Positions 1 through 7,124 of a stretch of 10,606 nucleotides of DNA are shown here, piece by piece. The translations under genes were made by a program, and so were the position numbers. Source of the stretch: Ruminococcaceae bacterium UBA3323 (GTDB lineage: Bacteria > Bacillota > Clostridia > Oscillospirales > Acutalibacteraceae); contig DESD01000036.1 in assembly GCA_002361935.1 (NCBI GenBank), positions 1 through 10,606 of the forward strand, given 5' to 3'. The notes beneath the pieces are model-generated. The model was given only the letters and a program-made list of their open reading frames with translations, did no database searches and was not told where the DNA came from. Within the stretch, counting starts at the first letter, position 1. Every line of letters starts with the position of its first letter.

Positions 1-1668
1 TTTGCCCGAGGTCTGATAACTATACTCAACCGTATTATCATTTGACGAATAGAGAACGGATTTATCCTTTACAACAGAGGAATACGCGGTTCCGAAATGG
101 GTTTCGTTTACTGTTTTGAAGCCCTCTGTTCCTGCTTCTTCATCTGCCTCTGTTTCCTGCTCTGTATAGGACTGAACAAGAGAATTATCCGCCGTTTTAT
201 AAACGCTTACCTGACCGTTTTCGCCATAAACATATTTTAAGCCGGTATCTGTATTTACCTTTTCGGTTAATTCATTATCGGCATTATAGGTATAGGTTAC
301 ATAAGGCTTTGCGTTGCTGTTGTGATACTGCGAAACAACATCACCGTTCGCATTATACTTATAGCGGATAACATCATCGTTTGCATAGCGCTCTTCGGTT
401 ACATTATAGTTATCATCATAGCTGTAGGAAACAGTTGTTACATTGGCAACCTTAACCTGATACAGCTCGCCATGATTCAGATAATAGAATTTATAGATAT
501 CAAATTCTTCACGAACCTTGGAGCCGATATCGTTATAGAAATATTTTGTTGTTTTGCCAAGGCGGTTTGTTTCGCTTGTTAACGTACCATTGGCAGCGTA
601 TTTATAGGTATGCCCTGCCTTAGCATCCGAATAGGTATTATTTTCGGGCAGGCCGTCCTTTGAAGCATCATAATCTTCCGGGCTGATTTCCTGAATCACT
701 CTGCCGAGATTATCATAAATTGTTCTGGTGCATTTGCCGTTTTCATCTGCAAGAAGCGTTCTGCCTGCTTTATCATAGATATAGGACGATTTTTCATCCC
801 CGTTTGACGCAGCAAGCACATTACCAAGCAGATTATATGTATTTACCGAGCCGGAAACGGTTGTTTCTCCGTTTTCCGTTTTGGAAACAGCAGTTTTTAC
901 AGCATTGCCGTATTCATCATACTCATAGGCAGTTGTTTCTGTTTCGCTTACAGATTTTACCAACAAGCCGTTGGTATAAGTATAACGCGTAACATCAAAG
1001 CATGTCAAGTCCTCATTATAAATTTCAGGAATATTTCCTTTATAATCTTCCTTCAGGGTTGCCGAAAGGACTGCTTCGCCGTTTTCATTATACACATAAT
1101 AGGTATAATTTTTACCTGTCTGCTGACGGATAACATTTCCGTTTGCATCATAAACATAATATGTATTTTCGGCTTCCTCATCATCCGATACCTCAGAAAG
1201 AACATTGCCGTTTTCATCATAGGTATAGGAAACTGTTTTACCGCCCGAGCTTTCCGAAGCAACGCGGAAAAATTCATCATAGGTATATTCCGTTGTATTG
1301 CCATCCTCATCCGTAGAGGAAACAACGAGAAACGCATCATTATAGGTTTCTGCTGTTGAGGTTTCAACAGAGCTTTCAGCCGAAATGGTTACATTTTCAT
1401 CATCATAGGTATAGTTTAGGTAAGCGCCGCTGTCATAGACAAAGGAGGATACCCTGCCGTTTTCATCATAGATAATTTCCTTATCCATGCTTTTGGTTAA
1501 AGCACCGTTATTGTACTGATAGCTTGCTATTGTTACCCCTGCCTGATCAACAACCGTTTTCAGCTTGTCATTCTCATAATAGGCATAGCTTATAACGCCG
1601 TTTTCAGGATCTGTTATTTTTGTAATTTTACCGAATTCATCAAGAGAAATCACATAGGAACGGCCAGT
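1..1668 (-). repeat. YD (Rhs) repeat array, continuing past the left edge
   Basis: From residue about 1526 onward roughly 20 degenerate units of about 20-25 residues are visible, such as YTYDENGNVLSEVSD, YVYDANGNVIRQQ, YIYDKAGRTLLAD, IYDNLGRVIQEIS, YKYNANGDVVSQY and YVYGENGQVSVYK. The core pattern Y-x-Y-D-x-x-G-x-x is the Rhs/YD signature. In characterised Rhs and Tc-toxin proteins these repeats wind into a hollow beta-cage enclosing a C-terminal domain. No RHS core motif marking the cage end (such as the D-P-x-G-x-x-D region) is seen, so it should lie left of the window. Confidence 0.93.
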
Positions 1669-4600
1669 TTCATCAGAAACCGTAATATTATCCAATGCCC
1701 TTGTAACAGAAATTGTGTCGCTGTATTTATTGTTTTTAACAGCAGACAGGAGAGAATCTGTATAAACATAGGTTATATCGCCGTCTGTTATTTCAATATG
1801 GCTGTTATCAACAATATTCAGCGTACAGCCTGTAAGCTCATTTACAAAAACGGAATCACTCTGTTTTACAAAAGCAAGTTTACTTCCGTCCGGCAATTCG
1901 GCATTATACACATCCGAGCCTGCATAAACCATGCTGTTTACAGAATAGTTCCAGCTGTCATTCCGGCTGCTGTAAGATCTTATAAAATCAAAAGAAACCG
2001 TTTTATAATTCAATGTAAAATCCGTGCTGCTTTCCGAATAAACGCCGTAATGCTCGGATTTTGATGCAATCTCCTGACATACAACAGAGGAAGCACCCGC
2101 AAACCTTGCATAAACAGCAGTTGTTTTAAAGGCCGGAATTGCAAAAGGAGCGGAATAATCAAGCCATTCGCCGTCCTCGCCGATTTTATACTGCATTTCT
2201 GCAGAAGAGCCGGAAGCAATCAGACCAATCAGCGCACCGTCGTTATAAAATTCAGGTAAAAACACCGTAGTTGTTTTTGAAGAAACGTTTCCTGCATTAT
2301 CCCTAACCGATACGGTTATTTCATTTAGAGCAGGGCTTACTTTCTTTGTGTTTTCTGTTTGCCAGGTTATACCGCCGTCAAAGCTGTATTCCTTAATTCC
2401 CGAAGCAGAATCACCTGCACTTACAGTAACAGAGATTTCGTTTCCGGCCTTGTCCACCGCAACATTGGATATGGTGGGCGCAGTTTTGTCTATTTTATCG
2501 ACAACAACCTTGGTAGCAGCTGAAATATTGCCAACTGCATCCTTGGAATAAACATAATAGGTTCCGTTTGCCGTTACAGATTTTGTATTTGCAGTCTGCC
2601 ACGAATATGTGCCCTCTTTTGCTGAAAAGCTATAGGCTGCAACACCCGACTGTGAATCCGTTGCTGTTGCCGTTAAGGTAATATTCTTGTTTGTCCATGC
2701 CGCAGGGTTGCCTGTTACTGCCGGCGCAATTGGCTTTGTTTTATCAATTTTACCAACCGTAACTTTCGTAACGGCTGAAATATGTCCTACTGTATCCTTG
2801 GCATAAATATAATAGGTTGCGTTTGCCGTTACAACTTTTGTATTTGCTGTTTGCCAGGTATAACTGTTTTCTGTTGTTGAAAAGCTGTAAGCGGCAATAC
2901 CCGACTGCGAATCCGTTGCAGCTGCTGTTAAAGTTACGCTGCCGTTTGTCCACGTTGTCGGATTGCCCGTAACTTTAGGAGCAGCAGGCACTGTGTTATC
3001 AACCTTGCTTACAATAACAGTTGTCGGGTCGGAAATATTGCCTGCCGCATCCTTGGCATACACATAATACGTTCCGTTTGCGGTTATCGTTTTTGAAGCA
3101 CCCGTCTGCCAAGCATATGTACCCTCTGTAGTCGAGAAACTGTATGCCGCAACACCGGAGCCTGCATCGGTTGCACCGGCTGTCAAAACAGCGTTTGCAA
3201 CCCAGCTTTCAGGATTTCCTGTTACTGTAGGTGCAGTTGGTTTTGTTTTATCAACCTTGCCAATCGTTACAGTTGTTGGATCTGAAATATTGCCAACCGC
3301 ATCCTTGGCATAAACATAATAGGTTCCGTTTGCTACGGACTTTGTTGCACCCGTCTGCCATGTGTAGCTTCCCTTGGCCGTTGAAAAGCTGTAGGCGGCA
3401 ACACCTGACTGTGAATCCGTTGATTTTGCTGTTAAGGTTACATTTTTATTTGTCCATGCTGTTGGGTTGCCTGTTACCGTAGGTGCAGTCGGCTTCGTTT
3501 TATCAACCTTACCGATGGTAACGGTTGCCGCATCCGAAATATTGCCTGCTGCATCTTTGGCATATACATAATAGGTTCCGTTTGATAAGGATTTTGTTGC
3601 ACCTGTCTGCCAGGCATATGTGCCTGCCGTTGTTGAAAAGCTGTAATTTGCAACGCTGGAACCTGTATCTGTTGCACTGGCTGTCAAGGTAGCACTTGCC
3701 GCCCAGCCTGTAGGGTTGCCTGTTATGGTCGGCACTGTCGGCTTTGTTTTATCAATTTTGCTGACAACAACCTTGGTAACAGCCGAAATACGTCCTACCG
3801 CATCCTTGGCATATACATAATAGGTTCCGTTTGCCGTTACTGTTTTCGTATTCGCTGTCTGCCAGGCATATGTGCCTGCCGTTGTTGAAAAGCTGTAAGC
3901 TGCCACACCCGACTGTGAATCCGTTGAAGCTGCCGTTAGTATTACATTCTTATTCGTCCATGCCGTTGGGTTACCCGTAACTTTAGGAGCAGTAGGTGCT
4001 GCGTTATCAACCTTGTTTACCGTAACAGTGGTCGGAGCAGAAATATTGCCTGCCGCATCCTTGGTATAAACATAATAGGTTCCGTTTACTACGGCCTTGG
4101 TTGCACCTGTCTGCCAGGCATATGTGCCCTCTGCAGTTGAGAAACTGTATGCCGCAACACCTGAACCTGTATCCGTTGCGCTTGCCGCTAAGGTAGCACT
4201 TGCTGCCCAGTCTGTAGGATTACCTGTTACAGTTGGTGCAGCCGGCTTTGTTTTATCAATCTTTCCTACCGCAACCGTGGCTGGGTCTGATATATTGCCG
4301 GCTGTGTCCTTGGCATATACATAATAGGTTGTATTTGCTGTTACGGATTTTGTTGCACCAGTCTGCCACGTATAGCTCCCCTTTGTTGTTGAAAAGCTGT
4401 AAGCTGCAACACCTGACTGCGAATCCGTTGATTTTGCCGTTAAAGTTACATTTCCGTTTGTCCATGCCGTTGGATTACCTGTAACTGTTGGTGCAGTTGG
4501 CTTTGTTTTATCTATTTTACTGACTGTAACCGTTGTTGGGGAAGAAATATTGCCTGCCCTATCCTTGGCATATACATAATAGGTTGTATTTGCTGTTACG

Positions 4601-6243
4601 GATTTTGTTGCACCAGTCTGCCAGGAATATGTGCCCTTTGTTGTTGAAAAGCTGTAGTTCGCAACACCGGATGCAGCATCTGTTGACTTTGCGGTTAAGG
4701 TTATGTTGCCGTTTGTCCAGCTTGTCGGATTACCCGTAACCGACGGAACTGTGGGGGCAGTAGCATCATTTGTATAATTGATAACCGTATACGGGCGCAT
4801 TGCAGAGGAGGAATACGTTCTTGAGGTAAACGCTCTCCAGTTATAAGCACCGTTGGATTCCTCGTTACTTATAAAAACAAGACCGTAATTGGCGGAACCA
4901 TCCGTCCATTTTTTTACTGCAGTTTTAATATCAAATTTATACCAATACGAATTGCTGGAATCATCAGTGCTTTTACTGTTGATATTTTTCTTTGTCATAG
5001 CAGTTGACGAATTATATCCGGGCTTATTGCTCCAGGTAATTGCTGTTTCATTCCAGCTTCCTGTTATCATATAGGGGGTTACATAGGTTGAAGTTGTTCT
5101 TCCTGTTGTTTCCCTTTCCCAGATATACGCACTGTTTATTGTGGCATATTTTTTGATTGCAGTTGGCATTGTAAAATGAGTATAAACCCTGCCGTAGCCA
5201 TATTCGGATGCTCTTCCGAAACAGCAGGTTTGCTCGTTTCCATAGTTATTTGAGGATTTTGCTGAATAAACGCCTGCATCATAATGATTTGAAATATTGC
5301 TTGTAGTCGGGTCAACTGTTACCGGGTAAACTGTATCCTCGCTGTTCAGCCATTCATCCGAAACAGTAACAGATAAAATGTATTCGTTATCTGAAATCTT
5401 TTCCAAATCATAGCTGCAGTCTGCACAGTAATGATAATCTTCAATGCCCTCAACATAAGCACTGTCAAATGCAAACGGAGCAGTAAAATTCTGCACCTCC
5501 TCGTTTGTATCACTGCTTATAAGCGAAACGCTTCCGTCCTCATTGATAACAGGAATACAGCCATTTGTTTTTAACAAAGATTTAAAAGTATTCCCTTCAA
5601 TTTTGTTATCAAGCGTAATAATTTCCTTTATTCCATTGATCTGAGGAAAATATTTCAGCAGTGTGTTTTCTCCAAACAAATCAGCATATTCAAAATTTTC
5701 AAATCTTTCATGGTTGATTTCGCCGTTTGAAACATATCCGGGCGCTGATTTGCTGCTGATTGGTGCAAGCGAATATGAAATGTCACCATATTCAACAAGC
5801 ACACCCTTTGATGAATCAGAAGAAAAGTTGATTCTGTAATCATTCTGTCCGTTGGAATAATCATAGCCTGCCCTTTTCTTTTCTTTATCTTTTTGCTCAA
5901 CAATGGAATTATCCTTGCATCTCAGATTTCCGTTTTCATCTGTATATGTAACAGGCTCTGAAAAAGAATAAACCGTTGTTGTATCATCCTTCATATTAAA
6001 ATACAGTTCATTATCCGCTGTATTTTCGGAATCTATTGATTTTACTTCATCCAAATCAACAATCTCTTCAATATAGTCCGAAAGCACTGCTTCAAGCTCT
6101 GTTTTTTCAGGTATCCCTGCGCCCATTGCATAACAGGATATTATTCCTGTGCTGAACACCATAATAAATGCCAAAAATGAGCAAAGCACCTTTGTAAACA
6201 GTGTAAACTGATTTTTATTCTGATTAAATAACAATCCTTTCAT
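1..6243 (-). CDS. Giant secreted DNRLRE / Ig-repeat / YD-repeat (Rhs-like) protein, 3' end beyond window
   Basis: The frame is open from ATG 6243 to the left edge: 2081 codons with no stop seen in the segments translated, so the gene is partial. AAAGGAGA lies 5 nt before the ATG. Residues 1-40 form a signal peptide (basic start, then LCSFLAFIMVF, then STGIISCYA). A lipobox-like IISC also fits, so lipoprotein processing is possible. Residues 41-310 are an N-terminal region ending in YPVTVDP, which in this family precedes a DNRLRE domain (319-490). Ten Ig-like repeats (494-1328) follow, then a linker, a DUF6531-like segment (around 1412-1460, FDFIRSYSSRND) and about 20 YD repeats from 1526 onward. 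Known relatives are wall-associated or secreted Rhs/YD proteins whose YD shell encloses a C-terminal toxin or adhesive domain. That end is not visible, so a toxin function is inference. The gene is divergent from an ECF sigma operon. Domain assignments are from sequence pattern only. Confidence 0.93.
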   Translation of the reverse strand, partial: MKGLLFNQNKNQFTLFTKVLCSFLAFIMVFSTGIISCYAMGAGIPEKTELEAVLSDYIEEIVDLDEVKSIDSENTADNELYFNMKDDTTTVYSFSEPVTYTDENGNLRCKDNSIVEQKDKEKKRAGYDYSNGQNDYRINFSSDSSKGVLVEYGDISYSLAPISSKSAPGYVSNGEINHERFENFEYADLFGENTLLKYFPQINGIKEIITLDNKIEGNTFKSLLKTNGCIPVINEDGSVSLISSDTNEEVQNFTAPFAFDSAYVEGIEDYHYCADCSYDLEKISDNEYILSVTVSDEWLNSEDTVYPVTVDPTTSNISNHYDAGVYSAKSSNNYGNEQTCCFGRASEYGYGRVYTHFTMPTAIKKYATINSAYIWERETTGRTTSTYVTPYMITGSWNETAITWSNKPGYNSSTAMTKKNINSKSTDDSSNSYWYKFDIKTAVKKWTDGSANYGLVFISNEESNGAYNWRAFTSRTYSSSAMRPYTVINYTNDATAPTVPSVTGNPTSWTNGNITLTAKSTDAASGVANYSFSTTKGTYSWQTGATKSVTANTTYYVYAKDRAGNISSPTTVTVSKIDKTKPTAPTVTGNPTAWTNGNVTLTAKSTDSQSGVAAYSFSTTKGSYTWQTGATKSVTANTTYYVYAKDTAGNISDPATVAVGKIDKTKPAAPTVTGNPTDWAASATLAASATDTGSGVAAYSFSTAEGTYAWQTGATKAVVNGTYYVYTKDAAGNISAPTTVTVNKVDNAAPTAPKVTGNPTAWTNKNVILTAASTDSQSGVAAYSFSTTAGTYAWQTANTKTVTANGTYYVYAKDAVGRISAVTKVVVSKIDKTKPTVPTITGNPTGWAASATLTASATDTGSSVANYSFSTTAGTYAWQTGATKSLSNGTYYVYAKDAAGNISDAATVTIGKVDKTKPTAPTVTGNPTAWTNKNVTLTAKSTDSQSGVAAYSFSTAKGSYTWQTGATKSVANGTYYVYAKDAVGNISDPTTVTIGKVDKTKPTAPTVTGNPESWVANAVLTAGATDAGSGVAAYSFSTTEGTYAWQTGASKTITANGTYYVYAKDAAGNISDPTTVIVSKVDNTVPAAPKVTGNPTTWTNGSVTLTAAATDSQSGIAAYSFSTTENSYTWQTANTKVVTANATYYIYAKDTVGHISAVTKVTVGKIDKTKPIAPAVTGNPAAWTNKNITLTATATDSQSGVAAYSFSAKEGTYSWQTANTKSVTANGTYYVYSKDAVGNISAATKVVVDKIDKTAPTISNVAVDKAGNEISVTVSAGDSASGIKEYSFDGGITWQTENTKKVSPALNEITVSVRDNAGNVSSKTTTVFLPEFYNDGALIGLIASGSSAEMQYKIGEDGEWLDYSAPFAIPAFKTTAVYARFAGASSVVCQEIASKSEHYGVYSESSTDFTLNYKTVSFDFIRSYSSRNDSWNYSVNSMVYAGSDVYNAELPDGSKLAFVKQSDSVFVNELTGCTLNIVDNSHIEITDGDITYVYTDSLLSAVKNNKYSDTISVTRALDNITVSDETGRSYVISLDEFGKITKITDPENGVISYAYYENDKLKTVVDQAGVTIASYQYNNGALTKSMDKEIIYDENGRVSSFVYDSGAYLNYTYDDENVTISAESSVETSTAETYNDAFLVVSSTDEDGNTTEYTYDEFFRVASESSGGKTVSYTYDENGNVLSEVSDDEEAENTYYVYDANGNVIRQQTGKNYTYYVYNENGEAVLSATLKEDYKGNIPEIYNEDLTCFDVTRYTYTNGLLVKSVSETETTAYEYDEYGNAVKTAVSKTENGETTVSGSVNTYNLLGNVLAASNGDEKSSYIYDKAGRTLLADENGKCTRTIYDNLGRVIQEISPEDYDASKDGLPENNTYSDAKAGHTYKYAANGTLTSETNRLGKTTKYFYNDIGSKVREEFDIYKFYYLNHGELYQVKVANVTTVSYSYDDNYNVTEERYANDDVIRYKYNANGDVVSQYHNSNAKPYVTYTYNADNELTEKVNTDTGLKYVYGENGQVSVYKTADNSLVQSYTEQETEADEEAGTEGFKTVNETHFGTAYSSVVKDKSVLYSSNDNTVEYSYQTSGK
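4307..4368 (-). repeat. 62-bp direct repeat, copy in Ig repeat 2
   Basis: This is the partner of 4562-4623, with identical sequence at a 255-bp period. The flanking parts of the two Ig units are less similar, so the identity is confined to one block rather than a whole unit. A shorter identical block of 44 bp joins two later units (3603-3646 and 3855-3898). Confidence 0.9.
4562..4623 (-). repeat. 62-bp direct repeat, copy in Ig repeat 1
   Basis: This stretch is base-for-base identical to 4307-4368 in the adjacent Ig repeat, exactly 255 bp away. It encodes the last part of one Ig unit (W-Q-T-G-A-T-K-S-V-T-A-N-T-T-Y-Y-V-Y-A-K-D). Even synonymous positions are identical, whereas other units differ at several of them. 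This points to recent unit duplication or gene conversion between neighbours. Confidence 0.9.
4774..5289 (-). other. DNRLRE-type domain within the giant protein
   Basis: This covers residues about 319-490 of the giant protein. It follows the typical lead-in YPVTVDPT and contains the family's recognisable features: an early YGYGRVYTHF strand, an NSAYIW strand, SWNETAITWSNKPG in the middle (the W-x-E-x-x-I-T-W pattern), a Y-W-Y-K-F-D-I-K-T-A-V-K-K-W segment, and a closing R-P-Y-T-V-I-N-Y strand. DNRLRE domains are beta-rich extracellular modules common in Gram-positive Rhs/YD and wall-associated proteins. Their ligand is generally unknown, and nothing here identifies one. Confidence 0.85.
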
Positions 6244-6247
6244 TGGT

Positions 6248-6255
6248 TCTCCTTT
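6248..6255 (-). promoter_or_regulatory. Ribosome binding site of the giant YD-repeat gene
   Basis: Read on the minus strand this is AAAGGAGA, ending 4 nt before ATG 6243. It fixes that ATG as the start, and the encoded protein then begins directly with a signal peptide. Confidence 0.85.
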
Positions 6256-6344
6256 ACTAAACAAATTTTACGGCATATACCTGTTTGCAGCAAAATCACC
6301 TCTCTTCCCAATCCTTGAATTCAAACAGGAATATCCTATTAAGA

Positions 6345-6387
6345 AGGGGCTGCACAAACCGAACTTATTGCAGAATAACCAGCCCCT
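6345..6387. repeat. GC-rich inverted repeat in the divergent intergenic region
   Basis: AGGGGCTG (6345-6352) pairs perfectly with CAGCCCCT (6380-6387). The 27-nt loop holds a smaller hairpin TTATT-GCAG-AATAA (6365-6378). In a minus-strand transcript starting near 6385 this would be the first structure of a leader of about 140 nt for the giant gene. A T-poor tail (TTCTTAATAG) makes an efficient intrinsic terminator unlikely. It could be a 5' stabilising stem, a weak attenuator, or a remnant of a small mobile element. Confidence 0.6.
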
Positions 6388-6391
6388 GCCA

Positions 6392-6397
6392 ATTATA
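6392..6397 (-). promoter_or_regulatory. Possible -10 box for the giant YD-repeat gene
   Basis: On the minus strand this reads TATAAT within TATATAAT. No good -35 hexamer is seen at 16-18 bp, only a TTACCA at about 19 bp. It is the best minus-strand candidate between the two divergent genes and would start transcription next to the inverted repeat. Support is weak, and an ECF-type promoter with a different consensus is an alternative. Confidence 0.35.
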
Positions 6398-6474
6398 TAG
6401 TTGCAATAAAACGTGTTGGTAACATATTTTTATTTAACATTTTTCGACTTTTTGTTATTTTTGTTTACAACTTA

Positions 6475-6503
6475 TTTACAACTGCTGGAAAAAATTGTAT
6501 AAT
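6475..6503 (+). promoter_or_regulatory. SigA-type promoter of the ECF sigma operon
   Basis: TTTACA (6475-6480) and TATAAT (6498-6503) are separated by exactly 17 bp, with an AT-rich upstream region. Transcription should begin near 6510, leaving about 44 nt before the GTG start. The near-consensus vegetative promoter suggests the operon is made at a basal level by the housekeeping sigma factor rather than only by its own product. Confidence 0.8.
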
Positions 6504-6540
6504 ATGGTCTGTTGAATCAAACAACATAAAGTATAATGAA

Positions 6541-6546
6541 AAGGGG
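6541..6546 (+). promoter_or_regulatory. Ribosome binding site deciding a GTG start at 6554
   Basis: AAGGGG lies 7 nt before GTG 6554. The upstream in-frame ATG at 6536 has no purine-rich site in front of it and would place this Shine-Dalgarno sequence inside its own coding region. The GTG is therefore the better start. Confidence 0.7.
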
Positions 6547-6553
6547 TAATTCT

Positions 6554-7069
6554 GTGACTGAAGCAGAAAATAAAATATGCGCAGAATTATGGGCTGAATA
6601 CGAGTCGAAGCTGCGAAATATTTGTAAAGCAAAAATGCACGGCTGCGAAACGGATGTTGATGATATCATCGGAGATGTCTATTTGGCCCTTTGCAACCAA
6701 GTTGCAAAAGAAGGTCTGCCAACATACCAGCAATCCTGGCTTTACGCAACATTAAAAAATTTAATCAATGTGAAATTCAGAGAAAAATACCGGGATGAAA
6801 GTCACATGGCAAATTTCAGTATTGATGAGATTGAGCTTCCGTATAAACATGATTTTGTAAGTGATGTTGAAGACAATCATTCAATAAACGAATTAAACAA
6901 AATAATCAGCACACTTAATAAAGAGGAACAGGTAATCATCCATTCTGTTTACTTTAATAAAAAGAAAATGAAGGAGATTGCCAAAGAACTGGGATCAACC
7001 GAATCAGCCGTTAAGCAAAAACGATATCGGTTGTGCAGCAAGTTGCGAACACTGTTAGAGGGAAAATAA
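6554..7069 (+). CDS. ECF-type RNA polymerase sigma factor
   Basis: This is a 171-residue protein from GTG 6554 (177 if the ATG at 6536 is used). Residues about 8-83 match sigma-70 region 2: the acidic DVDDIIGDVYLAL segment (34-46) that contacts core polymerase, and SWLYATLKNLINVKFREKYR-like region 2.3/2.4 (61-80) for -10 recognition. Residues about 112-167 match region 4, with the helix-turn-helix MKEIAKELGSTESAVKQKR. Size and lack of regions 1 and 3 are typical of ECF sigma factors. It is the first gene of an operon, 55 nt before a membrane protein that is the likely anti-sigma factor. It has no visible C-terminal sensing extension. The signal and regulon are unknown; its own downstream secreted protein and the divergent giant surface protein are plausible targets (inference). 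Confidence 0.88.
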   Translation: MTEAENKICAELWAEYESKLRNICKAKMHGCETDVDDIIGDVYLALCNQVAKEGLPTYQQSWLYATLKNLINVKFREKYRDESHMANFSIDEIELPYKHDFVSDVEDNHSINELNKIISTLNKEEQVIIHSVYFNKKKMKEIAKELGSTESAVKQKRYRLCSKLRTLLEGK

Positions 7070-7111
7070 AAATTTTTTGTTACCTTTTCAGTTTTTTGCA
7101 ACAATATTAAT

Positions 7112-7118
7112 AAGGAGG
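7112..7118 (+). promoter_or_regulatory. Ribosome binding site deciding the ATG at 7125
   Basis: AAGGAGG lies 6 nt before ATG 7125. An upstream in-frame TTG (7077) would add 16 hydrophobic residues but has no ribosome site, so the shorter protein is preferred. Confidence 0.85.
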
Positions 7119-7124
7119 TTAATT

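Larger units (their letters stand above)
2260..4764 (-). repeat. Array of ten tandem Ig-like domains (about 249-255 bp each)
   Basis: This covers residues about 494-1328. Nine repeats share the order VTGNP, S-W, TLTA, S/A-TD, SGVA-x-YSFST, W-Q-T, YYVYAKD, GNIS, and K-x-D-x-x-x-P. A tenth (about 1257-1328) is divergent and lacks VTGNP but keeps SGIKEYSFDGG, W-Q-T and RDNAGNVS. VTGNP positions (plus coordinates of the first base of the Val codon) are near 4740, 4485, 4230, 3981, 3726, 3477, 3225, 2973 and 2718, so the period is 249-255 bp. The pattern resembles bacterial Ig-like or OmpL47-type extracellular domains, which usually form a stalk projecting a functional head. Repeat copy number is likely to vary between strains (inference). 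Confidence 0.93.

Noticed and set aside
2260..4764. Regular 250-bp period considered as a CRISPR or non-coding satellite array
   Set aside because: The period equals an Ig-like protein domain of 83-85 residues in one open frame, with codon-level divergence and no short spacers.
322..5074. Many plus-strand and off-frame minus-strand ORFs of 60-104 codons, some with a similar look in each Ig unit
   Set aside because: All lie over the continuous minus-strand frame of the giant gene. They have biased composition, no ribosome sites, and repeat only because the Ig units repeat.
6404..6455. ECF-type promoter (AAC at -35 and CGT/CGA at -10) in the divergent region
   Set aside because: AAC and CGA occur (6421-6423, 6445-6447), but the spacing of 21 bp is too long. 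The AT-rich TAACAT repeats are not convincing.
7077..7124. Extended start (TTG 7077) for the anti-sigma protein
   Set aside because: It has no ribosome site, while AAGGAGG sits 6 nt before ATG 7125. The 16 extra residues would put a hydrophobic segment on a cytoplasmic domain.
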